DNA of 64,000 bases from Corylus avellana (taxonomy: Eukaryota > Streptophyta > Magnoliopsida > Fagales > Betulaceae): NCBI RefSeq assembly GCF_901000735.1, contig NC_081541.1:6441021-6505020 (forward strand). Reading direction: 5' to 3'. Below the pieces are notes generated by a model. The model searched no databases and was not told where the DNA came from. It saw only the letters and a list, made by a program, of their open reading frames with translations. The translations under genes were made by a program, and so were the position numbers. Shown piece after piece: positions 1 through 10,765 of this stretch; position 1 is the first letter of the stretch, and each line of letters starts with the position of its first letter.

Positions 1-137
1 AAAACAATTACCAGTGGGTTTATTATACTCAATATATAGTTTGCTATAACAAATCCAAGAACAATAGGTCCAATTCACATGGATTGGATCGGCTTGAGAA
101 CGAGTTGACAGGGATTTGCCCAATCAAAAAACTTTTC

Positions 138-147
138 TATATATACC
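138..147 (+). promoter_or_regulatory. Putative TATA box of B3 gene A
   Basis: CTATATATACC lies about 345 bp before the ATG of gene A and is kept at the same distance in gene B (4273). It is the best TATA candidate in the upstream region. The transcription start is not visible from sequence. Confidence 0.4.
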
Positions 148-481
148 ACTTAAAATAGTCTCTTGAACCTCCATTTTGATTTGTTTCATGAGATCCAAAA
201 TGAATAGGAATACGTACCAGACCCAGTACCAGGTCAAGAGAGAGGCTCGGCACAAAACCAATAGGACAGCCGGGGAGATAATATTCACCCGTATCCGTTA
301 TCCGCGTATGTCAATGTGTTGGAATCTGTGTGCATGCATGCATAAACAGACCCTTGTGCTTCTCCTTCCAGAACAGCTCCTCGTTTTCCTCCCTCTCCTT
401 CCATAATAGGAGGTGGAGCAGAGTATAAGAGTAGCTTCCAGGCATTTACATCGTGGGATCAACCGTCTTGATTTTATTACT

Positions 482-2840
482 ATGGCAGCGAATGATTCAA
501 GGACTCGCCGGACTAGAGTGGCGCCCAACCACCGGCCGTCAAGTTCTATGGCGGGTACGAGACCATCGCATTTCTTCAAGATCATACTCCCCTCTACCAT
601 TCACGACATTAAACTGGTAATGCCTTCTCACTACGTACCTTGCTTGCTTGCAATTATTCTTGTCTCTTTGTCTTTCATTTGTTGAATATTTATTTTTGAG
701 AAAAATCGATCAAAACTTTATTACTAGGACTCAGGAAAACCATAGAGTCAGAGTGGACAAAACACTCTAAGAAAGAAGAGCACGAAGCTCTAAGGTTACG
801 ATGTCAGAAATACAGGTTGGGATTTCCTCAATCCAAGTCTGCTCAATCAAGGATGACGTTGCTTCTTTTGCTAATCCATGAGCAGCTTGGTAATTGGCAT
901 CTCTCTTCACATGACAAATCTGCCAATTTCTAAGAGAACCCAAAACTAACTTGATGTCCTCCAGAATCTGTCCAAAAGGCCTCCAGCTAGCCTCTAAATC
1001 CCCAATAGCTTTCACTACATTTAAGGAATCCCCTTCAAGAATAATATCATGGAAGCCCATCTCACAGCAGAATTCTGCTGCCCGAAGAGCCCCAGAGGCT
1101 TCGCCAGTAGTAGGTTCTTGGAGCAACTGGACCGGTTCACATTTTGCTGCATTAACCATTTCATCGTGGTCCCTCACAATGACGCCAACCCCCATCCTTT
1201 TATGCTTAGAATCAAAAGAGACATCCCAATTAGCTTTGAACGTTCCTGCAGGAGGCGGTACCCATCGCTCTCTGATTTCGCAAGCCCCATCCGGATGACT
1301 CCCTGACTGACCCAAAGAGTCCTTGAATTGAAGTAGGAGATGTTGCATGCAGTATTGTAAAAAACATTTTCCTTTTACAAAGTCAACCATACACTCTTAA
1401 TTATTAAATCAATTATGGACTTTAACACCAATTTGCAAATAACTATATAATAAAAATTGTACTGCCTCGAGCATTTTCCGTTCAAAATTGTAGAGGCCTT
1501 CTTTCTGCAAAATCTTCAATAATATAGCTAACCAAATTGCCTAACTTTCAATCCGAGACAAAAATAGTAAGAGTTGTATTAATTACTGGGACAGCAAAGA
1601 TGGTTGATCATTCTATTTATCACTTAGTACTCTTAACAACAATCTTGCTTCATTGTTGTTTAGAAAACATTTTGAGACTTCAATCCGTGTTGTACATGAT
1701 TGCTTTTCCCTCGTTTCATTTTAGGTAATTTTTAATTGGCTAAAAAGTTAAATCCATAACAGGGGAAGAATCCTGAAGAAGCTAGATCAACCTTTAAACA
1801 ATTAATTGAAGTTATTGGTTTGTGCAGCACTTATTATAAGCCATATATTTATTATCTGCATCACACATGTTTCCTTAATTTCATTTCACATTGTAATTGA
1901 GACAACATAACTCACCTTGGCCTTGTGGTTGCAGAGGATCCCTGTAAAGTTTGTAATGGAATTTGGGGATGAACTTTCTAATGTTGCTACACTCACTGTT
2001 CCTAATGGCCATTTTTGGCAAGTGGGATTGGAGAAAGACAACAAGGAGATTTGGTTTGATGATGGTTGGCAGGATTTTATGGAACACCATTCTATTCATT
2101 ATGGCTACTTTTTAGTCTTTAGATATGAAGGAAATTCAATATTCCATGTTCTTGTGTTTGATAATACTGCAACTGAGATTCAGTATCCATGGAGCAAAGA
2201 TTGTGAATTGGAAGATGCAGTGGACATAATAGACTTAGATGATGCAACAAAATCAAGCCACGACAAGTTGAACGAAAATGAAATGTCTCACTCGGATGAG
2301 TTGTCCGCAAAACATGAAGAAAATAGAGAAATGTTGGTTGGAAAAAGATTTTTTGATGAGTCGTCTGCAGAAGGAAGGGAGAGAGCAATCGAAGCAGCCA
2401 AAATGTTGAAGCCTACAAGTCCTTCGTTCATGAGCTTCGTGCGCCCATATCATATACGTGGACGAACACGACATCCTTTGGTGAGCCTCTCTAATTCTAC
2501 ACGATGTGATCATTTTTTAAAATAAATTTACTTTTATTCAATTCAATCCTTGTCTGTTGTTGTGCAGTATGTGCCTTCTGGATTTGCTAAAAAGTATCTT
2601 ATTGGGCATGCGTCTGTCAAGCTTCAGACTTGTGATGGAAAACAATGGCATGCCCCGTGCTCTCACAATAATCTTTCACGTACGCGTTCATCAAGGAGTA
2701 TAGGGAGATGGGCAGGGTTTTGCAGGGACAATCATTTAGAAGTAGGAGATGTTTGTGTCTTTGAGCTCATCAAGATGAATCCTGTTTTGCTTAATGTCTC
2801 AATATTTCACGTGGCTGACTACATTTTGACTAAGCAGTGA
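482..2840 (+). CDS. VRN1-like double B3-domain protein, gene A (317 aa)
   Basis: Exons are 482-616, 1935-2480 and 2568-2840; both introns are phase 0 with GT-AG ends. The product has a basic N-terminus (about residues 1-28), a first B3 domain (about 30-130, with SHFFKIILPSTI, RIPVKFVMEFGDELS and IWFDDGWQDFM), an acidic linker (about 132-200, including VDIIDLDDA) and a second B3 domain (about 207-313, with YVPSGFAKKYL and EVGDVCVFELI). This arrangement matches the REM/VRN1 family of plant nuclear DNA-binding proteins. VRN1 itself binds DNA broadly and helps keep FLC silent after cold, but the role of this copy is unknown. The start was chosen because ATGGCA plus a basic leader is shared by all array members. 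Intron 1 (1318 bp) is lengthened by an RNase H insertion. Sister of gene B. Confidence 0.88.
691..1338 (-). mobile_element. LINE-type RNase H fragment inserted in intron 1 of gene A
   Basis: On the minus strand an open frame (767-1390) encodes a plant LINE-type RNase H domain. Catalytic-site candidates are D56 (ANWDVSFD), E97 (GEASGAL) and D121 (EGDSLNVV), followed by HVKRDANYQAAHGLAKEA, where N165 sits near the usual fourth acidic site. The first 16 or so codons of the frame are host intron sequence, so the frame is a chimera. Sister gene B has five bases (CTGGT) here, which brackets the insertion. There is no reverse transcriptase and no clear target duplication, so it is a 5'-truncated fragment. 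It may instead be a domesticated RNase H-like ORF, but nothing supports expression. Confidence 0.75.
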
Positions 2841-4135
2841 TAACTTGCCTAAACTCAGGATCTGATTATATCTGCTCTCCCACATTAAACGTTAATCTGT
2901 TTTTTGCAGAAAAATATCAAGCAATTTTGTCTTTCTCATTTCTGATCTTTTTTTGTTGTTGTTATTTCTTGTGAATTAATAGTGCATATACACTATGTAA
3001 TTGTGTTCACGGAGTATATGTCTTATATCATGATGTTATATGTGTCACGGGTTGGTCATCATCTAATGTTATATGTGGAATTCGAACTAGAGATCTCCGC
3101 TTTATGAAATATAGTTTCCGGCTGATTGAACTACCCCTTGAGAACCTCTATCAATTATCTAAGAAAGGAGAGAGAGCCGTGCACAATAAATAAACTAATC
3201 TCTTCATTTATAAAAAAATTATTTCCTCATATGCTTCAAGACAAGTCACATTAAAAAATTACCATTTGTGTTTGTAGGAAAATATATTTTCAGAAAAAAG
3301 GGGAAATTTTTACTTACCACACCTATGATTTTTTTATCACCTTTGTAATTATATTATTAAATTTTTTTTAAAAAATGTCAATTTAAGGTTATAATATTTC
3401 AAAAGTTTGTAATGACAACTATTCCGTCCAAATTCAAAGTTAAATTCTAACGGAGTAAGTTAAATCCCCAAAATACCATTGTTCAAATTCAAGATATTTT
3501 TGTAATTTTATAAACATCTTTAAGGTATTTTAGAAATTTCACTCATTAACACGTTTGATTTAACGCTGAATTTTGATAAAAATGTTGATAGTGCAAATTG
3601 CTCAAACATAATAACCATAAATTAACATTTTTTTAAAAAAATATATATATTTAAGGGTATAAAGTGGAATTTTTTCAAAACAAAAAGCATGTTATAAACA
3701 AATTTCCTAGATAGGGCCTAGGTGGGCAATATCGTGTTGGAGTTGAATGCCTTTTGAGGTTGTTAGTGCATGCTACCGAAGCCCACATGGCATGAAAATA
3801 AGAAAGAAACGTGCCACGCCTACGAAAAGGCACAACAAGAAGATCTGGCATGCGACCTGCCCTTCTTCTTTTGATTTTTTTTTTTTGTAGTTTACTTTTG
3901 TTAGAGGAAAATATCCTATTTACTCTATTTTTAATATCCTGGTCGTCATCATTATTAATTGTATGTTGACATTAGCACCCTCGTCATTATTATTATTAAT
4001 TATATTTCATATTAGCATTTGTTACAACAATTACAACCTTTGATCTTCTCCTTTTCTTGGCCATTGGACCGACACAGAACGTTCAATTTTCATTTTTTTT
4101 TAAGATGAAAAGCCAACCAGATTGAGTGAGCTAAC
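2841..4135. other. Intergenic region A-B with a MITE-like inverted repeat
   Basis: This holds the 3' flank of gene A, then unique AT-rich DNA. About 3296-3714 is bounded by GGGGAAATTTTTACTTACC and, inverted, GGAAATTTGTTTATAACAT. Its arms also contain partly complementary text, so it looks like an old MITE. No coding region is recognised. Confidence 0.4.
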
Positions 4136-6533
4136 AAAACAATTACCAGTGGGTTTATTATACTCAATATATAGTTTGCTATAACAAATCCAAGAACAAT
4201 AGGTCCAATTCACATGGATTGGATCGGCTTGAGAACGAGTTGACAGGGATTTGCCCAATCAAAAAACTTTTCTATATATACCACTTAAAATAGTCTCTTG
4301 AACCTCCATTTTGATTTGTTTCATGAGATCCAAAATGAATAGGAATACGTACCAGACCCAGTACCAGGTCAAGAGAGAGTCTCGGCACAAAACCAATAGG
4401 ACAGCCGGGCAGATAATATTCACCCGTATCCGTTATCCGCGTATGTCAATGTGTTGGAATCTGTGTGCATGCATGCATAAACAGACCCTTGTGCTTCTCC
4501 TTCTAGAACAACTCCTCGTTTTCCTCCCTCTCCTTCCATAATAGGAGGTGGAGCAGAGTATAAGAGTAGCTTCCAGGCAATTACATCGTGGGATCAACCG
4601 TCTTGATTTTATTACTATGGCAGCGAATGATTCAAGGACTCGCCGGACTAGAGTGGCGCCCAACCACCGGCCGTCAAGTTCTATGGCGGGTACGAGACCA
4701 TCGCATTTCTTCAAGATCATACTCCCCTCTACCATTCACGACAATAAACTGGTAATGCCTTCTCACTACGTACCTTGCTTGCTTGCAATTATTCTTGTCT
4801 CTTTGTCTTTCATTTGTTGAATATTCTGGTGATGTTGCATGCAGTATTGTAAAAAAAAATTCCCTTTCACAAACTCAACCATACACTCTTAATTATTAAA
4901 TCAATTATGAACTTTAACACCAATTTGCAAATAACTATATAATAAAAATTGTAATGACTCGAGCATTTTCCGTTCAAAATTGTGGAGGCATTCTTTCTGC
5001 AAAATCTTCAATAATATAGCTAACCAAATTGCCTAACTTTCAATCCGAGACAAAAATAGTAAGAGTTGTATTAATTACTGGGACAGCAAAGATGGTTGAT
5101 CATTCTATTTATCACTTAGTACTCTTAACAACAATCTTGCTTCATTGTTGTTTAGAAAACATTATGAGACTTCAATCCGTGTTGTACATAATTGCTTTTC
5201 CCTCGTTTCATTTTAGGTAATTTTTAATTGGCTAAAAAGTTAAATCCATAACAGGGGAAGAATCCTGAAGAAGCTAGATCAACCTTTAAACAATTAATTG
5301 AATTTATTGGTTTGTGCAGCACTTCTTATAAGCCATATATTTATCTGCATCATACATGTTTCCTTAATTTCATTTCACATTGTAATTGAGACAACATAAC
5401 TCACCCTGGCCTGGTGGTTGCAGAGGATCCCTGTAAAGTTTGTAATGGAATTTGGGGATGAACTTTCTGATGTTGTCACACTCACTGCTCCCAATGGTCA
5501 TCTTTGGCAAGTGGGATTGGAGAAAGACAACATGGAGATTTGGTTTGATGATGGCTGGCAGGATTTTATGGAATATCATTCTATTCATTATGGCTACTTT
5601 TTAGTCTTTAGATATGAAGGAAATTCAAAATTCCATGTTCTTGTGTTCGATAATACTGCAACTGAGATTCAGTATTCATGGAATAAAGATTGTGAATTGG
5701 AAGATGCAGTGGACATAATAGACTTAGATGATGCAACAAAATCAAGCCACGACAAGTTGAACGAAAATGAAATGTCTCACTCGGATGAGTTGTCCGCAAA
5801 ACATGAAGAAAATAGAGAAATGTTGGTTGGAAAAAGATTTCTTGGTGAGTCGTCTGCAGAAGGAAGGGAGAGAGCAATCGAAGCAGCCAAAATGTTGAAG
5901 CCTACAAATCCTTCGTTCATGACCTTCGTGCGCCCATATCATATACGTGGACGAACACGAAATCCTTTGGTGAGCCTTTCTAATTCTACAAGATGTGATC
6001 ATTTTTTAAAATAAATTTACTTTTATTCAATTCAATCCTTGTTTGTTGTTGTGCAGTATGTGCCTTCTGGATTTGCTAAAAAGTATCTTATTGGGCATGC
6101 GTCTGTCAAGCTTCAGACTTGTGATGGAAAACAATGGCATGCCCCGTGCTCTCACAATAATCTTTCACGTACGTCAAGGAATATAGGGAGATGGGCAGGA
6201 TTTTGCAGGGACAATCATTTAGAAGTAGGAGATGTTTGTGTCTTTGAGCTCATCAAGATGAACCCTGTTTTGCTTAACGTCTCAATATTTCACGTGGCTG
6301 ACTACATTTTGACTAAGCAATGATAACTTGTCTAAACTCAGGATCTGATTATATCTGCTTGCCCACATTAAACGTTAATCTGTTTTTTGCAGAAAAATAT
6401 CAAGCAATTTTGTATTTCTCATTTCTGATCTTTTTTTGTTGTTGTTATTTCTTGTGAATTAATAGTGTATATGCACTATGCAATTGTGTTCACGGAGTAT
6501 ATGTCTTATATCATGATGTTATATGTGTCACGG
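4136..6533 (+). repeat. Tandem duplication unit 2 (contains B3 gene B)
   Basis: Copy of 1-3054 at a starting offset of 4135. It lacks the RNase H insertion and ends at the same TATATGTGTCACGGG breakpoint. The near identity of introns and flanks as well as exons shows a recent duplication. Confidence 0.9.
4617..6323 (+). CDS. VRN1-like double B3-domain protein, gene B (315 aa)
   Basis: Exons are 4617-4751, 5424-5969 and 6057-6323, with GT-AG phase-0 introns of 672 and 87 bp. Both B3 domains are complete: first about residues 30-130, second about 207-311. The linker keeps the VDIIDLDDA segment. Relative to sister A, exon 3 lacks 6 bp in the loop of the second domain (RTSRNIG against RTRSSRSIG), which keeps the frame. 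A TATA-like CTATATATACC is at 4272-4281. All splice signals and the stop are intact, so it is likely functional. A nuclear DNA-binding role is inferred from the family. Confidence 0.88.
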
Positions 6534-7342
6534 GCAAGTCCAACAACTATACCATCATATGTGCCATTCACGGGGGTATTCAAGCTTTTATAAGTTGATA
6601 TTGGAAAAAAAATGTTGGTTTATCTTGATATTTGATATATAAATAAAATAAATATATAAAAAAATAGTATTTGAAGAACAAATAAAAGATGATAAATAGG
6701 ATTGAGTGACTAAAACTTTTGATTTTGATTTTATTTTAACATGGCATGCTTCCATTTAAATATGGGAGGAAACAGAAAGACTCTAAATGGAGGAGAACCG
6801 CTCTCTTATTAGTTATATTGATTTTTTTTAATACATAATATATACTTCCTTTTTTATGTGGTGTGCGGACTTGTGTACTCTGATTTTTAATGAGAAATGA
6901 ATGCACATTTTATTCCCACATGACATGACTTTAAAAATTACTATTAGATTCAAATGATTTTTAATGATACATTAAGAATGTGTACTTGACAGTGTAAGAA
7001 CGAGAATGTGTGTAACATTTCTCTTTAAAAATGGAAGGAAATAAGAAGCTCTACATAAATAGATTATATTTGTAATGGAATTTCAATAATTTGAAAATAG
7101 ATTCAAATCACATATATATGAATATTGAGTCAATTCCCAAATTTACTCAGATATGAAATCTAATGGTTGCCATCTCATGGATCTACTCCTAATAATAAAC
7201 AACTTGAATATTTCGTACATAGAAACTAAATCATACTAAATATGGAAATTGATTCACATTTCGTATAGGCAAGCAAACCTACCACCTTATATATATATAT
7301 ATATATATATAGTAGATTTATGCAAAAACTGTTTTACACATC
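6534..7342. other. Intergenic region between gene B and the protease
   Basis: AT-rich and without recognisable coding sequence. A (TA)n run at about 7290-7312 lies 30-50 bp before the protease ATG and may supply its TATA box, which would mean a very short leader. Confidence 0.4.
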
Positions 7343-8644
7343 ATGGCAGGTAGTAATGCAATCATTTTTCATTCATGCTTCATCATCGCGTCTATTCTCT
7401 GCAATTATCTTGTAGGGCTATTGGCTACAGGTTCCGGCAGCGGTGGGTTTACCGTTGAGTTAATCCGACGAGACTCTCTAAAATCTCCCTTCGGCAATGC
7501 CAATACAGAGCGCTTGGACACATTTTTTCCGCGTCGATTGGAGGGAGTCAATTCTAACACCCCCCAAACAATAGTAAAAGCATACAAAGGCCAGCATATC
7601 ATGAAGCTCTCCATCGGAACACCGCCGGTAGACATCTACAACATTGCCGATACCGGCAGCGACCTTTTTTGGACACAATGTTTACCTTGCGAAGGCTGCT
7701 ACAAGCAAATTTATCCCATGTTTAATCCTCAAAAGTCCTCAACATATAGCGACATTTCTTGCCAATCCGACCAGTGCCATGAATTAAACACCAAATGTAG
7801 TCCTAAAAATCTTTGCGAATATGTTTATGGGTATGGAGACAGCTCCACAACCCGAGGTTTTCTGGCCAAAGAAACTGTCGCCTTGACTTCCACGACAGGG
7901 GAAAAAGTTTCCGCCAACGTTGTTTTTGGGTGTGGTCACAACAACACCGGCACTTTCAACGACCATGAGATGGGAATCATAGGCTTAGGAGGAGGGGTTA
8001 TGTCGTTTACTTCTCAAATGGGCGCCGCCTTGGGCAGCAGGAAGTTCTCCCATTGCCTTTCGCCGTTCGGCACCGACCCCAACATTCCGAGCAAGATAAG
8101 TTTCGGCAGCGGCAGCGAAGTTTTGGGCGACGGTGTCGTTTCAACACCTTTGATACAAAGAGGAGACACGACTTCATATTTTGTGACGCTAAAAGGAATT
8201 AGCGTAGGAGATAAATATTTGTCGTACGATCCTTCGGATGCAGTTTCCGAGGGAAACGTGTTTCTGGATTCCGGAGCTCCGCCGATGCTTATGCCGGAAG
8301 ATCTTCACAACCGCTTGGAGGCAGAGGTGAAGAAGCAAATTCCGTTGGCTCCGGTTGTGGATGACCCAGAGTTGGGGACGCAGCTTTGCTATAAAAGTGC
8401 AAAGAATCTCGACGGACCAATATTGACCCTCCATTTTGAGGGCGCCGACGTGAAGCTACCGCCGAGCAATTTCTTCATTCCGCCGCCCAAACAGGGGTTT
8501 TTCTGCCTTGCGGTGCAGAATTTTGGGCCTGCTGAGAGTGGTTTTGGAATCATTGGAAACTTTGCTCAATCAAATTACTTGATCGGGTATGATATGGAAA
8601 AAATGATGCTCTCGTTCAAGCAGACCGATTGCACCAAAAACTAA
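7343..8644 (+). CDS. CDR1-like aspartic protease (433 aa)
   Basis: A single intronless frame with the features of plant nepenthesin/CDR1-type A1 proteases. An N-terminal hydrophobic stretch (about residues 7-28) looks like a signal peptide, so the product is probably secreted. A short prosegment (about 35-80) precedes the first catalytic motif DTGSD (D103). YGYGD (162-166) is the flap region. The second motif is DSGA (D309). The C-terminus GIIGNFAQSNYLIGYDM is the usual family ending. Cysteines at about 113-160 fit the nepenthesin-type insert. Relatives such as Arabidopsis CDR1 act in apoplastic defence signalling, so a defence role is inferred only. The unusual point is Ala rather than Thr after DSG. 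Length is normal and no frame damage is seen. Confidence 0.9.
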   Translation: MAGSNAIIFHSCFIIASILCNYLVGLLATGSGSGGFTVELIRRDSLKSPFGNANTERLDTFFPRRLEGVNSNTPQTIVKAYKGQHIMKLSIGTPPVDIYNIADTGSDLFWTQCLPCEGCYKQIYPMFNPQKSSTYSDISCQSDQCHELNTKCSPKNLCEYVYGYGDSSTTRGFLAKETVALTSTTGEKVSANVVFGCGHNNTGTFNDHEMGIIGLGGGVMSFTSQMGAALGSRKFSHCLSPFGTDPNIPSKISFGSGSEVLGDGVVSTPLIQRGDTTSYFVTLKGISVGDKYLSYDPSDAVSEGNVFLDSGAPPMLMPEDLHNRLEAEVKKQIPLAPVVDDPELGTQLCYKSAKNLDGPILTLHFEGADVKLPPSNFFIPPPKQGFFCLAVQNFGPAESGFGIIGNFAQSNYLIGYDMEKMMLSFKQTDCTKN

Positions 8645-9825
8645 AGTTTTTGTAAGTTTCACGTGACATTTAGTACGTAGATCAATAAAATTAAGCCACC
8701 TTTTTTGTTCTTCGTTTATGAGCCTTACGTATACGGATGTATTATATATATATGATTTTTTAAATTTATTTTTTCCGTCAAATAATCAATTATGAAAATG
8801 AATATAATTAATTGATGTTTTATATTTTCTATTATAAAAAAGAGGGTTGAATGTAATCAAACAACTTTGAGAACGAATGTTTGAGAATTATTGAAATTCT
8901 CCGTTTGTTTTGTTTTCTATACGCGTAGATTGTTGATTTCTTTTTTTGAATCCAGTCAATCATTCAATTCATCATTGGTGAATATTTTTAATAATATGTT
9001 CGGACACTACAATATCAAAAACACATTGAAGGGCTTTCTCTATATGAATTATTTCATCCATAACTTGGAGTGCGTTCTTTGCTAGCTTATGAACTGCTTT
9101 GTTTGCCTCTCGTCGAACATGAGAGATTCTCCATTGTAAAAGAGATTGTAGCACAGTTCAAGCATCGTTAATTAATTGGCCATAGCGACACCAATTTTGT
9201 CCTTTCTTTCGTAAAGCTTGCACCACATGTAACGTATTTCCTTCTGGTCCACCCCAATTTTTAGCAAAAGTAATTGCTCGTAAGGCCGCAACTTATTCAA
9301 TTACAACTTAATCAGTAATATTGCCTTTTGGGGATTGCATGGTAGCGCACAATGACTCTAATGCCCATCTTCTTATTGCGTTGATTTTATAGAATTGAAG
9401 TTGCAATACTTCTTTTCTTTTATTTTATCTAAGCTTTGCATCAAAAGTTTATCCCCATTTATTTCCATTATCTCATAGTCATTAATTTACTACCTCCTTA
9501 ATTTATATGTAAAAGTGTACAAACAAAAAAAAAAAAATAAATAAAAATAAGCGCATGGAAGAGAAGAAGAGAAAGGATCAAGAAAACCGAGGCCAAAAGT
9601 TTATTCTCGCCTCGGTTTTAGGTCAGTGTGACCCGAAAGAATAACGCTATAAGTTAAACTTTTGTTCCTTTTTTATTTTACGATGTGTCTTACAATTATT
9701 TTACAATATTACATGTCAACCTTATGAAGGACAATTTTTAGTTTTGATTCAATTAATTAAACTAACATATATAGCTAGAATATGTGATTTTTACATGTTT
9801 TGTTAAAAAAAATAACATATATTAT
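8645..9825. other. Intergenic region between protease and PDZ-rubredoxin gene
   Basis: AT-rich flank holding a decayed RNase H fragment (8972-9360). The rest, including an A-rich run at 9520-9545, shows no coding signal. Confidence 0.4.
8972..9360 (-). pseudogene. Decayed LINE-type RNase H fragment
   Basis: The minus-strand translation reads VAALRAITFAKNWGG, then GNTLHVVQALRKKGQNW, then LLQWRISHVRREANKAVHKLA. This is the order of the C-terminal two-thirds of a plant RNase H domain. In-frame stop codons interrupt it upstream of LLQW and again before VAAL. It is a separate and older copy from the one in gene A. No reverse transcriptase remains. Confidence 0.65.
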
Positions 9826-10493
9826 TGGAAAATTATATATAACTCTTAAGGTTAATGCGTTTTTTTTTTTTAAAACTTCATAGGTGTTTTTTTTCGGAGA
9901 TTAACTCTCTGACTCAATCGAAACTACAATAAACTCCCTACCGTCAAAATTTTTTAACAATCATTAGTGCTACTCAATACTCCCCGTTTTACCTCATTAA
10001 AATATTAATTTTTTGTTAATTTAATTTAAAAAGTTAAATCTTAAAAAAAAAAAATGGTGGGGGCCACCAAACCACCCACCCCCCCAGGACTGGGGTGGGT
10101 GGCTTGTAGCCACCCGATGGTGGCCCGTGTGAGCCACCCCAAACCACCTGGGGGTGGCTTAGGGGTGGCCGTAAGCCACCCCAAGGGTGGGCACACCACT
10201 TTTGGGATGGCTTACGGCCACCCCATAGGAGTTGGGGAGGTGGCAGCGGTGCCACCCTTCAATTTTATTTTTTTTTATTAAGATTTAATTTTTTAAATTA
10301 AATTAATAAAAAATTAATATTTTAATGAGGTAAAACAGGGAGTTTTGAGTAGCACTAACGACTGTTAAAATTTTTTGATGATAAGGAGTTTATTGTAGTT
10401 TTGATTGAGTCAAGAAGTTAATTTAAAAAAAAAACACGTAGGAAATTTTTTTAAAAAGCACGTTGACCGAAGGAGTTTATATATAATTTCCCA
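9826..10493. mobile_element. 668-bp MITE with long inverted arms and GC-rich core
   Basis: The left end TGGAAAATTATATATAAC and the right end, inverted TGGGAAATTATATATAAAC, match. Inverted similarity continues far inward: CTGACTCAATCGAAACTACA on the left pairs with the right arm around 10390-10415. Both ends are flanked by ATATTAT (9819-9825, 10494-10500), a 7-bp target duplication. The centre (10050-10260) is GC-rich with many GCCACC/GGTGGC strings that fold back on themselves. It encodes no transposase. A second copy of its left arm lies at 46387-46587. Confidence 0.75.
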
Positions 10494-10765
10494 ATATTAT
10501 TTGATAACCCAATTTAGTTGTAATTAAATAATTTTTAAAAGGGTTAAGAGAGAGGATGCGGAGAATCATGGATCCTAGTACGCTTACGAGTCTCCCAAAA
10601 TTTGTGGCTGGGCGGTGAAGATTGCGTGTGGCTGTCTTGCTCTGTCCATCTCCCACTGCCCATCAAAGGTTATCTGTTTTTTCTCTGAACCCCATCAAAG
10701 ATTTATCTATTCGTGCACTTGTATCCTCTCTTTGCCATTCTCTCTCACTCTTACTGGTACCAAGT

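Larger units (their letters stand above)
1..3054 (+). repeat. Tandem duplication unit 1 (contains B3 gene A)
   Basis: This stretch is repeated nearly base for base at 4136-6533. The match starts at the window edge, so the true left end may lie outside. It stops abruptly after the shared string TATATGTGTCACGGG, where the two flanks become unrelated. The unit carries promoter, all three exons and 3' flank of a B3 gene. The main difference is a 648-bp RNase H insertion present only in unit 1. Confidence 0.9.

Noticed and set aside
10034..10281. Pro/Gly/His-rich frames on both strands
   Set aside because: They read the GC-rich foldback core of a MITE; open on both strands because of base composition.
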